A DNA stretch of 64,000 bases, taken from Mucor racemosus. Taxonomy: Eukaryota; Mucoromycota; Mucoromycetes; Mucorales; Mucoraceae. The number at the start of each line of letters is the position of its first letter. Position 1 is the first letter of the stretch. Position numbers and translations under genes: made by a program. The notes beneath the pieces are model-generated. The model made no database searches, was not told the origin of the DNA, and saw only the letters and a list, made by a program, of their open reading frames with translations. The stretch is from contig JAPEHQ010000018.1 of NCBI GenBank assembly GCA_027405735.1, forward strand, positions 124,001-188,000, given 5' to 3'. Shown here piece by piece: positions 10,183 to 21,057 of the stretch.

Positions 10183-10846
10183 GGTACAGCATCGTAGATT
10201 TTTGAAAAAGTTCTCAAATATCGTAAAATCTCTTATTTTTAAGACTTACAAGGCTTATAAGCGGAATATTAATCTCAAAAATTATTCTTGTCCAGATCAT
10301 CAATTTTGGCATTTTCTAATTTTTTTTTTATTTTGCAAATCTAGAGTTAATTATAGTGCCAATTATAAAAACAAAAATTATATACACATACAAAATTTAG
10401 CGCTCTATTTGTTCCATTAAAAATAAAAAATAATTTTATGGTAAAATATTATATGAAAAACCTTTAACCAAAAAACCGTTTTTTGGACAAAAGTGCTAAT
10501 TTTTATTACTTAACATTTATTATTAAGCTTTTATAAAATGTGTATTAGTCATGACTACAATTTTCTCTCACAATGTAGTATATTTAAGCGTTGATTTTGG
10601 TATCAAAATTTGATTTTTCTGTTTTTTCATCAAAATCATGAGTGTTGGTAAGGATAGAATGAGCCCCGAAAATGTCCGCTACAAAAACTGAATTTTCAGA
10701 CTGCACATGGTTAAAAATAAGAAAAGTTGAAAAAAGCACCCTTTTATTTAAAACTTAGATACACTATAGTAAACTTAGCCGTTCAATCTTGCTATGCTTA
10801 ATTACGGCGTCGCTCTACGGGCTCGCTTTTGCAATTTTTTAATGAA
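10183..10846 (+). repeat. D1 core, copy A (664 bp identical to copy B)
   Basis: Begins GGTACAGCATCG and ends TTTTTTAATGAA. Read against 19491-20154 it is identical, including an 80-residue open frame that is most likely chance. Confidence 0.85.
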
Positions 10847-10890
10847 GGTATGATATGGCAGGCGGTTTTTCTAGTAGAAAATGCATGTTT

Positions 10891-10895
10891 CTATT
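10891..10895 (+). repeat. Target-site duplication, left (CTATT)
   Basis: CTATT directly before the 5' LTR and again at 17681-17685 directly after the 3' LTR. Copy B of D1 shows the unoccupied site at about 20196 (TTTCTATGATAGC). Confidence 0.9.
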
Positions 10896-11622
10896 TGCAG
10901 TGGAATTACATACTAAAAACGCTTGATAAAATAAAAACAACCTAAATTTCAAGTGTCGCTCATAAAATATGATGCCACTTGAAATGTGAACAACGATAAT
11001 AAACAAACGCTTCAATTGAACACAATAACAAACGCATGCTAAAAATATGAAATACCCTTTTTGAACCATACATGTCGTGTAGATGATAGCACCCTTGATC
11101 ACGGCGCAATCAATTACACAAATGACATATATATCAAAACAGGATTCTATCCAAATCAATAATGATAATAAACAAAGATATCAATTTAGTCAACTACTCA
11201 TCTATATCGTAGTTGCACTATCAATATAAATAAGATTCAAGCATATAAAAACTACCCCTTAAAAATCAAGGTTACATAAAATAGATATAACAGAAATAAA
11301 CAAAAACAACCATTTCCCAAAAGGTCGATATTGTCACACTTGACATACAATCCCTTATGGTCAATGCTCTATACAATTTACCCCTTAAAATATCAAATCA
11401 ATAACAATGTATTCAAAACTGGAAGATTACTAAATATACATCCATTCAAGTCTGATGGTATCCAAGTTCTCCAAATCACTATAAATACCCTCATACTTTT
11501 CAATTATTTTAACTCTTCAGAAATCTTTTGTAATAAAAACTTTAGCTGATTATAATTGTATTTCTACTGCTTTTATTTTTATATTTTTTTTATTTTAGTA
11601 AATAACATCGTAATTTACTGCA
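10896..11622 (+). repeat. 5' LTR of the chromovirus
   Basis: 727 bp, TG...CA ends. Contains a TATAAATA promoter box at 11480-11487 and an AATAAA polyadenylation signal at 11532-11537, compatible with a short R/U5. Identical, as read, to the 3' LTR. Confidence 0.95.
11480..11487 (+). promoter_or_regulatory. LTR promoter TATA box
   Basis: TATAAATA in the 5' LTR, about 45 bp before the LTR AATAAA signal; the likely start of the genomic transcript lies just downstream. Confidence 0.5.
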
Positions 11623-11676
11623 TTTTTTACAATTTATCAAGACTGAATTTTTTATCTTATTACTACTACTCATACC

Positions 11677-14481
11677 ATGTCTACCCAATCTCAATCACCT
11701 ACCTCTGGCCGTGAATCTGCTGCCGCTTCTCCAATCTCTCAAGTTGAGGATCAGATCCGAGACATCCAACTTAATCAACAATACGAGCCTCGCGATGGTG
11801 TCTCTGAAGACGAAGACATGCCCTTGGCTGCGGCCGAGAAAAATGTTGAGCAAGCTCCCTTGGTTGGTGAAAATGCCGAGCATGATGCTACTCCTTCTGC
11901 TACTCCTTCTTCTGTTCCTTCTTCGGTTACCTCAATGAAGTCTTCATCTGGTGCAAGCCATGTTGGCGCCCTGAAAAAAATGTTTTGGAAAAGGGACCAA
12001 TATCTTTCTCTCCTCACGGATATGATCGCCGGAACTGACCTGGACAATCAAGAAGGTCAAGCACATATTCAAGATATGAATGTCAAGGTAGAGGAAATGA
12101 ATAAACTAATCTCGACATTGAAACATTCAATCAAACTATCTGAGGCAAGTGTAAAGGCGTCAATTTTTGGGAACAACAATGGTGATAATGGTGGAATCTC
12201 TCTGTCTAAAAGGGATTTACCTATGTTTCAACTTCGTACCAGCGCCACCAAGTATTTTCCTAAGGATCAAGCTTATGATTCAATCCATCACTTCCTGCGC
12301 TCTTTTGAAAAGGTGATCTTGTCTTCAGGTCAATCTGTGGATGATGTATGGAGACGATACATTCCTCTGACAATCCCATATGATTTGGATCTTTGGTTAA
12401 ATCAAGAATTGCTGTTAGCCAAATCTTGGCAGGAGGCCAAGGATAAATTCACAAAAAAATTCAACAATGCTGCTTTAAGGTTGGATGCCCGTAGAGAGGT
12501 GCAAGGAGCTACTATGAGATCCGGTGAAACTACGGAGGAATATTACAATCGCTTTGCAAGAGCCGTAATGGAGGCCGGTTATTCCACTGAGGATACTACT
12601 CTCGGTGATACTTTCTTGTTGGGTTTTCCCGCCGCTTGGCAAATTCAAATTAATTCTGTTCTCTGTGCTCAATATCCTGGTGCGTCTGATTTCACAGCAG
12701 GTCAAATCGTCACTTGTGCGCTTAATGTATTGAATGCCCAAAAGTGTCCTATCTCATTTGTAAATCAAAAGAAAGTTGGTGGTCATTCTCGTTCTGGTGG
12801 ATCGTTATCATCCATGTCTCATCAAGGTGGATCTTCTGGATCATCTTCTTCCTCGTCTGCTAAATCATCTTTCTTCTGTTCTAATCATGGTGGTCCTAAA
12901 GCTAGACACAACGAGAAGGATTGTCGTATGAACTCTAAGGGAAGTAACCACATGCCTAGATCAAATGTTCCAAAGAGAGCCACTGGTAGTTCTTTCTGTT
13001 CCTGGTGTGGTAAACCTTGGTTCCATGGGCATACTTGTCCTGAATATTTTGAGAAGAAAAATCTCAACGTTCTTTCTATTCAGAAGGAGCATCCCTATCA
13101 TGGCCCCAGTGGTCAAGGTAGACGTGCACGTCGTTCCCGTAACCGTAGCAACAATAACAATAACAACAACAATTCCAACCGCGATGAAAGTACTCTATTC
13201 CGCGAAGCTATGGAAAACAAAGATTGTAAGTACAATGAACAAACAACTAAAAACAGTTTCAATCTAATAACTCCCTTGCTTATCAACGATATTAGGATTA
13301 TAGGAAAGGTAGATCCTGGTTCTGATGTTAGCATTATAAATAAAACTGTTTTAAATAAAAAATTTTCTACCATAAAAAATATCAAAGCCCTAGGTGGTTA
13401 TTTAACATTTTTGAGTATGAATAAGGATGGCAGTCCAAGCAAAGCTGAACGCATTGGTCATACTGAACCCCTCAAAGTTACTTACATGAATGGAATCACA
13501 TTCAAACATTCATTTGAAATTATAGATTTCAATGATTCAATGGCTGAAGAATTCGATGTACTATTAGGAATCGATATTCTCCCACAATTAAATATTTATT
13601 TAAGTGGTGTCGCCCATAAATGGCCTGAAACTCAAACTGAAATGGCTCAATTTAAGAACTTGAATTATGATACAGAAAATGTATATAATCCTGAAAACGC
13701 AAACTTCGGTTCTGATCAAGAACGAACATTGCTACTAAAACAAATCGAACAATGTCTGGAAAATAATAAGAACATTCCATCTGATGCCGTCTGCACGATG
13801 CCGGAAAGCGAAGTTCATGTTCCTATTTCAAATCCTAAAGACTGTTACGTTCGTCAATATCCTTTAGCTATAAATTCTCATGTTGAAATCGATCGCCAAA
13901 TCAAAGAATGGCTAGAAAACAAAATAGTAGAACGCTGTAAACCTTCTTCGGTATTTCACTCACCTCTAATCACTGTAAAAAAGAAGGATGAAAACAATCA
14001 ATTGACCAAACTACGAGTTTGTTGCGATTTGCGCCGCATCAATGCCGCAATTGATGAAAATTACCACGAAAACTACGCCGTACCTAAGATTCATGAAATC
14101 TTTGAACGAGTTTCTGCTAATGCTAAAATTATAAGTAAAATTGACTTACACCAAGCATACTATTCTTATGGTGTGCACAGCTCGTCTAGAAATGCCTTGA
14201 TATTTTCACATAATGGCCTTTTCTATAGATGGTGTAGAGCCCCTTTTGGTTTACGTACAATGAGTTCATTGTTTGTTAAATGTATGTCTATTCTACTTGA
14301 AGGAATTCAAGATGAATTAAGATATGAAATGGAAAAGGGTAATCAAAACAAAAATCAAAATTCCAGTGCATCTAATCAACCCACCATCTATGGAGGTGTT
14401 GAACACTATATTGATGATGTAGTCTTATACAGCAAAGATATCAAAAGTCATATCAAACTCATATCAAACTCATCAATTTAG
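11677..14481 (+). CDS. Chromovirus Gag-Pol polyprotein, N-terminal part (Gag, protease, start of RT), frame broken
   Basis: An open frame of 934 codons starting 55 bp after the 5' LTR. Gag covers about 1-480 with a Ser/Gly-rich linker and a Cys/His cluster near residues 441-460 (CSWCGKPWFHGHTC), a variant knuckle. The aspartic protease follows, with DPGSD at about 544 in place of the usual D-T/S-G, and an LLGIDIL strand. Reverse transcriptase begins near 720 and includes SKIDLHQAYY and the catalytic YIDD box at about 911. The frame stops at TAG 14479-14481 immediately after an 11-bp tandem repeat; the RT C-terminus continues in another frame downstream. Gag and Pol appear to be one fused frame in this family. 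Confidence 0.9.
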   Translation: MSTQSQSPTSGRESAAASPISQVEDQIRDIQLNQQYEPRDGVSEDEDMPLAAAEKNVEQAPLVGENAEHDATPSATPSSVPSSVTSMKSSSGASHVGALKKMFWKRDQYLSLLTDMIAGTDLDNQEGQAHIQDMNVKVEEMNKLISTLKHSIKLSEASVKASIFGNNNGDNGGISLSKRDLPMFQLRTSATKYFPKDQAYDSIHHFLRSFEKVILSSGQSVDDVWRRYIPLTIPYDLDLWLNQELLLAKSWQEAKDKFTKKFNNAALRLDARREVQGATMRSGETTEEYYNRFARAVMEAGYSTEDTTLGDTFLLGFPAAWQIQINSVLCAQYPGASDFTAGQIVTCALNVLNAQKCPISFVNQKKVGGHSRSGGSLSSMSHQGGSSGSSSSSSAKSSFFCSNHGGPKARHNEKDCRMNSKGSNHMPRSNVPKRATGSSFCSWCGKPWFHGHTCPEYFEKKNLNVLSIQKEHPYHGPSGQGRRARRSRNRSNNNNNNNNSNRDESTLFREAMENKDCKYNEQTTKNSFNLITPLLINDIRIIGKVDPGSDVSIINKTVLNKKFSTIKNIKALGGYLTFLSMNKDGSPSKAERIGHTEPLKVTYMNGITFKHSFEIIDFNDSMAEEFDVLLGIDILPQLNIYLSGVAHKWPETQTEMAQFKNLNYDTENVYNPENANFGSDQERTLLLKQIEQCLENNKNIPSDAVCTMPESEVHVPISNPKDCYVRQYPLAINSHVEIDRQIKEWLENKIVERCKPSSVFHSPLITVKKKDENNQLTKLRVCCDLRRINAAIDENYHENYAVPKIHEIFERVSANAKIISKIDLHQAYYSYGVHSSSRNALIFSHNGLFYRWCRAPFGLRTMSSLFVKCMSILLEGIQDELRYEMEKGNQNKNQNSSASNQPTIYGGVEHYIDDVVLYSKDIKSHIKLISNSSI
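14452..14473 (+). repeat. 11-bp tandem duplication that breaks the pol frame
   Basis: ATCAAACTCAT occurs twice in tandem, 14452-14462 and 14463-14473. Eleven extra bases shift the frame and produce the TAG at 14479; downstream of it the RT homology carries on in the shifted frame. Confidence 0.9.
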
Positions 14482-16814
14482 TTGTCAATCGCTTAACATC
14501 TGTAAATCTACGAATCAACATTGCAAAATGTTCATGGTTCCAAACATCAGTCTTCCTATTAGGATTTGTTGTTGGTCCAGGTATACAGAAAATTGATATG
14601 CGTCGTCTGTCTAACATTGACACTTGGCCTATTCCTAAAAATGTGAAACAAGTGCGAAGCATCATGGGTGTAATCAGTCATCTGAGAGACTTCTGTCCCA
14701 TGCTTTCTAAAGTATGTGAACCCATTGATAAACTTCGTAATGATAACGATGTAAAGAAAAACTGGAATCAATTGCATACTGATCGATTCAACGCTATAAA
14801 GCAAATTCTATTGTCAAATCAAATTCTTCATGCACCAAATTTGAATGATAAAATGTTCCTTCAATGCGATGCTAGCCTATACGGAATTGCCGCATGCCTT
14901 TATCAAAAAGATCATTTGGGTCGCATTAAACATATCGCTTTTGTCAGCAAATCTTTGAATCCAGCTGAGCGCAACTGGTCTACTAACAGACGAGAATGTG
15001 CCGCTGTCGTATTTGGATTTATCAAATTTAGATCATTACTATGGGGTCATAACAACATCGAGGTTTTAACAGATCATCTGGCCTTAACATACATGTTTAC
15101 TTCGACCACATTGAACAGTACCCTTCAGAGTTATCTCGAGATATTGGGAGAATTTAATTTTACCATATCCCACGTAAAAGGTATTGACAATGTTCTGTGT
15201 GATGCTCTTTCAAGAGTCTATCCTCCCATTAATGAAGACAAAATGCTCGAAGATGAAAATGACAGACAAATACAGAAATTGCATAAGTTGATCTTGCTCA
15301 AGCGAGATACCAACAGTAAATTAGAATTAAGACGTCAAAGAACCATTTATTCCAAAGACAAAAACCTCAACATTCTTGCTATCAAAGTAAACAGCAAAGA
15401 ATTCAAAAATTCAACCACTGACTATATATCCCCTCCTGAAAACGATCGTGCTCAAATCATTCATGATGCCCACCAGATTGGTCATTTTGGCATTGAATCG
15501 GTAGTCAAACATATTCACACATATTTTGGTTTACATTGGAATTCTATATACACAGACGTCAAACAAAAGCTTCAAGGATGTCATGAATGTGCAATGCATA
15601 ATATAACACGCAAAGGTTACAATCCAGCTAAAAGTATCGTTAGTTACGAGCCTTTAGACCATGTAGCATATGACCTTTGTGGACCATTGCCTATCACTGA
15701 TAAAGGAAATGTTTATATCTTGGTTATGATTGATTTATGTACTCGCTACATCATTGCTCGCGCCATTCCAAACAAAAACAACACGACTGTAGCTCAAACC
15801 ATGAGCCTGATCTTCGGTGATTACGGAATAGCCTTAACCATACAGCAAAATGATAACGGCCGGGAATTCCGATCGCAAATCATGGATCACTTCACGAAAA
15901 CATTAGGAATCAAACAACGATTCTCATTACCTTATTATAAACAATCCAACGGAAGCTGTGAAAATGCCGTCAAACAGGTGACACAAACTCTTCGAAAAAT
16001 GTGTGGAAATGACACACACAATTGGGATGATCGATTACCTATTGTTCAACTTGCACTTAACATGAAAGTCAAAGAACGAACTGCTAGCACTCCATTCAGT
16101 TTGATGTATGCTCGACAGGTTAATCTCAATCCAAATCCTGAAAAAGTCAACCTAAACGGACGTCCGCCTCTTACTGTAGAACAACTCGAAAAACGTGTTG
16201 AATACATGAACTCTATCGTCTTTCCTGCTCTCCAAGAACGCACTAAACTTCTTGCCGCAGAATACGCCAAACAAATGGATAAACGACGTTACATTCTTCC
16301 TGAAATAGGCTTTGATGCACCTGTAATGGTTCGCCTTCCTGAAGGACGTCAATCTAAACTTGCTCCATTATATGCTGGTCCTTACTTTGTTGTAAAGCGC
16401 ACCCAAGCTGGTAATTACATTCTCAAAGACGAAACAAATGAATTATTACATCGAGAATATACTCCCTCTGAACTGAAAATTGTCAACATTGATGAAACTG
16501 CTTTTGAGGATGAAGTATTCGAAGTCGAAGACATTCGCGACCATCGTTATCGCAAAGATGGTGTCGTTGAATACCTTGTCAAATGGACTGGCTACTCTGA
16601 AAGAGCCAATGAATACATCACTGCTGATCTATTCGCCACTCCCACTCCTATTAAGAAATACTGGGAAAAGGTCCAACTAAATAATAAACATACCCACATT
16701 CGACAAAACTCTGTAATCAATAGAAATAACACTCCATCAACTCGTACATTACCTCCTAAAAGGAAAGCCAGTACCAGCGCTCCACGCCGCAATACTCGCC
16801 ACAAACGCTCTTAA
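14474..16814 (+). CDS. Chromovirus Pol, C-terminal part (RT end, RNase H, integrase, chromodomain), frame-shifted
   Basis: The second half of pol, in a different frame from the first. Its first in-frame ATG is at 14598, but the coding homology begins directly after the tandem duplication, so 14598 is not a natural start. RNase H is seen in FLQCDASLYG and ACA-rich helices (from about 14850), and the HHCC zinc domain of integrase in HQIGHFG...CHECAMHN. The catalytic core has Asp in YDLCGPLP, Asp in QQNDNGREF and Glu in SNGSCEN. The C-terminal chromodomain at about 16516-16680 reads VFEVEDIRDHR...YLVKWTGY; such domains guide integration to particular chromatin. A basic tail ends at TAA 16812-16814. 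Confidence 0.9.
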
Positions 16815-16953
16815 CACTACTGTGCAAATATTTCCTTGACAGGATTCCCAATCATGTCTTATATATCTATAATAACATTTCAATGTTCCTACTCATTCCA
16901 TTCCACTTCTTTTATCAACTTTTCACTCGTATAAAAAGTTTAGCTGGGGGCAA

Positions 16954-17680
16954 TGCAGTGGAATTACATACTAAAAACGCTTGATAAAATAAAAACAACC
17001 TAAATTTCAAGTGTCGCTCATAAAATATGATGCCACTTGAAATGTGAACAACGATAATAAACAAACGCTTCAATTGAACACAATAACAAACGCATGCTAA
17101 AAATATGAAATACCCTTTTTGAACCATACATGTCGTGTAGATGATAGCACCCTTGATCACGGCGCAATCAATTACACAAATGACATATATATCAAAACAG
17201 GATTCTATCCAAATCAATAATGATAATAAACAAAGATATCAATTTAGTCAACTACTCATCTATATCGTAGTTGCACTATCAATATAAATAAGATTCAAGC
17301 ATATAAAAACTACCCCTTAAAAATCAAGGTTACATAAAATAGATATAACAGAAATAAACAAAAACAACCATTTCCCAAAAGGTCGATATTGTCACACTTG
17401 ACATACAATCCCTTATGGTCAATGCTCTATACAATTTACCCCTTAAAATATCAAATCAATAACAATGTATTCAAAACTGGAAGATTACTAAATATACATC
17501 CATTCAAGTCTGATGGTATCCAAGTTCTCCAAATCACTATAAATACCCTCATACTTTTCAATTATTTTAACTCTTCAGAAATCTTTTGTAATAAAAACTT
17601 TAGCTGATTATAATTGTATTTCTACTGCTTTTATTTTTATATTTTTTTTATTTTAGTAAATAACATCGTAATTTACTGCA
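16954..17680 (+). repeat. 3' LTR of the chromovirus
   Basis: 727 bp, identical as read to the 5' LTR at an offset of 6058. A GGGGG-containing stretch just before it (16945-16953) is the likely polypurine tract. Confidence 0.95.
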
Positions 17681-17685
17681 CTATT
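17681..17685 (+). repeat. Target-site duplication, right (CTATT)
   Basis: Matches 10891-10895. Confidence 0.9.
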
Positions 17686-18445
17686 ATAACAGATATTACC
17701 TATTTTGTTTTTTAGCTTACGGTTCATGCGCTGTAATACTACTTTTACATTGGCTGAAATGTGCAATTTAGTAGGGTTTTAATTGCGCTAAATAATTTAA
17801 AACCTTGAAAATAATCCTTTTCTACATGTGGTGCTTCTCTCTTTTTGTTTTTATATTCTTTGTCGTATATTTTCAGGATTGATAAATATTACTTAAAAAA
17901 GAATACAATTATAAAAGAATGAGTAATTAATCGGTTCTTCAACTGTATAATAAAAACAAGATATCGTTTATTTAGATGTAAAAGTATGGCCTTTTATATT
18001 GATTTGACATTGAGATCCTGAGATGTAATTTAAGGCACTATTGAACCATTGGATCTGTTCGATAGTAATCTATGGATTGAAATGGATCAATCTTAATTTA
18101 ACCGTTCTTGCAGAGCTTGTGAGTTGTCTTGTTTCAATGCTGCGCTAAATATGCTTGGATGTTGATTTGATAACTACTTGATTGGTTAACTGCTGGGATG
18201 AAGTAATGTGGTGTCATAATTGAGGTCAAAGCGTTCTTGGTAATTACTGGATTAAACTTGATACGCTAGGAGTTTCTTATATCCGATATCAAGACTTGCA
18301 CTTTAATACATGTCGTAGTCAATAGATTGTAAGATGTATTGATACTGTAGAAGGTGATAATGTATGATACTAGTAGGTGGAATACAACATTCTTCCAAGA
18401 ATATTATTTACCGTTTGATAAGGCATATCAGACTAGCATTGGTGT
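17686..18445 (+). repeat. Duplicated segment D1, copy A, right part
   Basis: 17686-17860 matches 20200-20375, and 18391-18440 (ending in AAGGCATATCAGA) matches about 20376-20420. Copy A has roughly 530 bp (17861-18390) that copy B lacks, either an insertion here or a deletion there. Confidence 0.7.
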
Positions 18446-19189
18446 CGCGCCGGGTTTTGCCAGCCAAATTTACTAGTATAAGCTGAGCTCGACAGTATTC
18501 CTACTCTTGATGCATTTGTTCTTTTTTTTTTTGGCAATGTTACAAATCATCGTTCAATATGACTGACTATTAATCAATCAGAGAAAATACAATTGGTAAA
18601 AAGACTGATACCCAATGTACATCGAAGTCAAGATTGATAAAGATGCATTCATTGTGTAGTCGAAATTGTCGGTTTTCGAGGATATTAAACAGCCAATTTT
18701 GAAGCCAATTCCATTTCTAACTCATATTGAAATGTAATTCTTATAAATAGTCTTTTAAACCAAGACCTAGAAGCTCTTGGTTCTTTCTTTTACCATTAGT
18801 TTTTCTAGTAATAAAGCCTACGTTCTCCATGATAAATGTTACTAGTCTTTATTATTATTCTTTCTATAAATAAGATTGTATGTATCCATAAACTCTCAGA
18901 AAGTGCAACATTTTGATGGATAGAAATTACAGGACCAAGACGTTGTATTTGCCTCAGGATTTTTAAAAGGGTTAAAAGCATACCTCATCAAAGCTACTTG
19001 GATGTTAAATACTCACCATATGCTATTAGTAATTAGTATCATCTTGTTTTTTATTTAATTGCTGTAATATTAAAAATCAAGCTTTTCGTAGCTTATAACA
19101 ATGACAATGGGATGTTTTTGATTTTAAATACACATTTATCATAAGGCGGGCTGATGATACGTTTGATATTATTGCGAATCAACCAGTAA
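18446..19189. other. Gene-free interval between D1 copies
   Basis: No gene, RNA or element was recognised; scattered homopolymers only. Confidence 0.5.
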
Positions 19190-20425
19190 ATTTAATTTAT
19201 GGAATTTGAATGCAAATACCGAGGAACCATTTTAAGTACATCATACTTAATTTGGTTTTGGTAAAGCATTAAATAAATTGGTTTGTTGGGACAAAGAGAG
19301 TAAAAAGGCAGCAATATAGGTTCCAGTGATGGTCATGTTTACGTTTATGATAACGGGAGAGGTAGGAATAAAACTCAATGGAAATCACCTCTAACGCAAT
19401 AATTATAAAGACGATATTATCATCAAATAAACTACCATACAATATTAACATGTATAAAGATTTACAGTAATAAGCTTGAATCATGTGGGGGGTACAGCAT
19501 CGTAGATTTTTGAAAAAGTTCTCAAATATCGTAAAATCTCTTATTTTTAAGACTTACAAGGCTTATAAGCGGAATATTAATCTCAAAAATTATTCTTGTC
19601 CAGATCATCAATTTTGGCATTTTCTAATTTTTTTTTTATTTTGCAAATCTAGAGTTAATTATAGTGCCAATTATAAAAACAAAAATTATATACACATACA
19701 AAATTTAGCGCTCTATTTGTTCCATTAAAAATAAAAAATAATTTTATGGTAAAATATTATATGAAAAACCTTTAACCAAAAAACCGTTTTTTGGACAAAA
19801 GTGCTAATTTTTATTACTTAACATTTATTATTAAGCTTTTATAAAATGTGTATTAGTCATGACTACAATTTTCTCTCACAATGTAGTATATTTAAGCGTT
19901 GATTTTGGTATCAAAATTTGATTTTTCTGTTTTTTCATCAAAATCATGAGTGTTGGTAAGGATAGAATGAGCCCCGAAAATGTCCGCTACAAAAACTGAA
20001 TTTTCAGACTGCACATGGTTAAAAATAAGAAAAGTTGAAAAAAGCACCCTTTTATTTAAAACTTAGATACACTATAGTAAACTTAGCCGTTCAATCTTGC
20101 TATGCTTAATTACGGCGTCGCTCTACGGGCTCGCTTTTGCAATTTTTTAATGAATGTATGATATGACACCCGGTTTTTTTGGTAGAAAAATGTATGTTTC
20201 TATGATAGCAGATATTGCTTATTTTGTTTAGTTTATGGTCCATGCGCTGTAATGCTGCTTTTACATTGGCTGAAATGTGCAATTTAGCAGGGTTTTAATT
20301 GCGCTTAAAAATCTAAAGCCTTGAAAATCCTTTTCTACGTGTGTTGTTTTTTCTCTCTTTTTGCTTTCATATTCCAAGGATATATTCACCGTTTGGTAAG
20401 GCATATCAGATTATCAAGCTGGTAT
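19190..20425 (+). repeat. Duplicated segment D1, copy B (no chromovirus)
   Basis: Same order as copy A: broken dynein fragment, 664-bp identical core (19491-20154), then flank. It carries the unoccupied version of the chromovirus target site near 20196. Confidence 0.85.
19197..19362 (+). pseudogene. Dynein intermediate chain C-terminal fragment, D1 copy B
   Basis: Reads WNLNANTEEP, then after a frame change KALNKL, WDKESKKAAI, and SSDGHVYVYDNG. The same WD40 blade as in copy A with different lesions, so both copies decayed separately after duplication. Confidence 0.6.
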
Positions 20426-21057
20426 TCTTTTCTTTTATCTGTATACGTATGCTAACATAATAAGAGACTAATATTTTTAATATAGGTAGCAGTCGTAATA
20501 TTAGAGACTAATATTTTTATTTAATCGCATTCTAAGATCAAATATCATTATTTACTGCTGTAGTATTATTGGACGTGTTTCTTGATGATTAACAGATCAA
20601 ATTGAAGGCAATGATATTTATATCTACTCAATGAAAAGCTAGAACTGGCTACAAAACCACGAAATGTTCTAGAAAAGTGATACAATTTCAAATGACATAA
20701 TAGAAACACAAAAAAAGAATAATCTAATGTCTTGTATAGTAACCATAGCTTTGATCGTAGCTATACTGGAAAGCAAATATTTTTACAGCTGACAGTCATA
20801 AACTACGTAGAATAGTAAGTTTAAAGGTTAGTTTGTTTAAATTTTATGTGTGATAAAGTAACATCTGTAATCTTAGATTTAGTTTGCATATAAATTTAAG
20901 CAGTAAATGTTATTTAAATTTATGCTCAAGCAAAAACTAATGTTGCTGTAAACATTATAGCCATAAACATTATTTACAAATAATGAAAATTGTAAATATA
21001 TTGGCCCTTGCACATATTGCTCTACATTAACAACGTATTGAATTGTATTGTCTATAA
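20426..21057. other. Gene-free interval
   Basis: Contains a 17-bp direct repeat AGAGACTAATATTTTTA at about 20463 and 20503. Nothing else was recognised. Confidence 0.5.

Larger units (their letters stand above)
9880..10890 (+). repeat. Duplicated segment D1, copy A, left part
   Basis: Homologous to 19190-20205 (copy B). The outer parts are about 75-80 percent alike by eye, while 10183-10846 matches 19491-20154 base for base over 664 bp. The copy resumes after the chromovirus at 17686. It contains the dynein fragment 9886-10053. Confidence 0.85.
10896..17680 (+). mobile_element. Ty3/Gypsy chromovirus LTR retrotransposon, full length
   Basis: A 6785-bp element bounded by two 727-bp LTRs (10896-11622 and 16954-17680) that begin TGCAGTGG and end ACTGCA, with a 5-bp CTATT target duplication. 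Internal order is gag, protease, reverse transcriptase, RNase H, integrase, chromodomain, which defines a chromovirus. The LTRs appear identical, so the insertion is very recent. The pol frame is broken by an 11-bp tandem duplication at 14452-14473, so this copy is not autonomous as it stands. It is inserted into copy A of segment D1. Confidence 0.95.

Noticed and set aside
10178..10420. 80-codon frame shared by both D1 copies
   Set aside because: AT-rich, no recognisable protein features; conserved only because the whole 664-bp core is identical.
11331..11549. 72-codon frame present identically in both LTRs (also 17389-17607)
   Set aside because: Lies wholly inside the LTR; it recurs because the LTRs are copies, not because it is a gene.
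14452..14481. Programmed ribosomal frameshift in pol
   Set aside because: The break lies inside RT, right at an exact 11-bp tandem duplication, and no slippery heptamer with a pseudoknot was seen; mutation is simpler.
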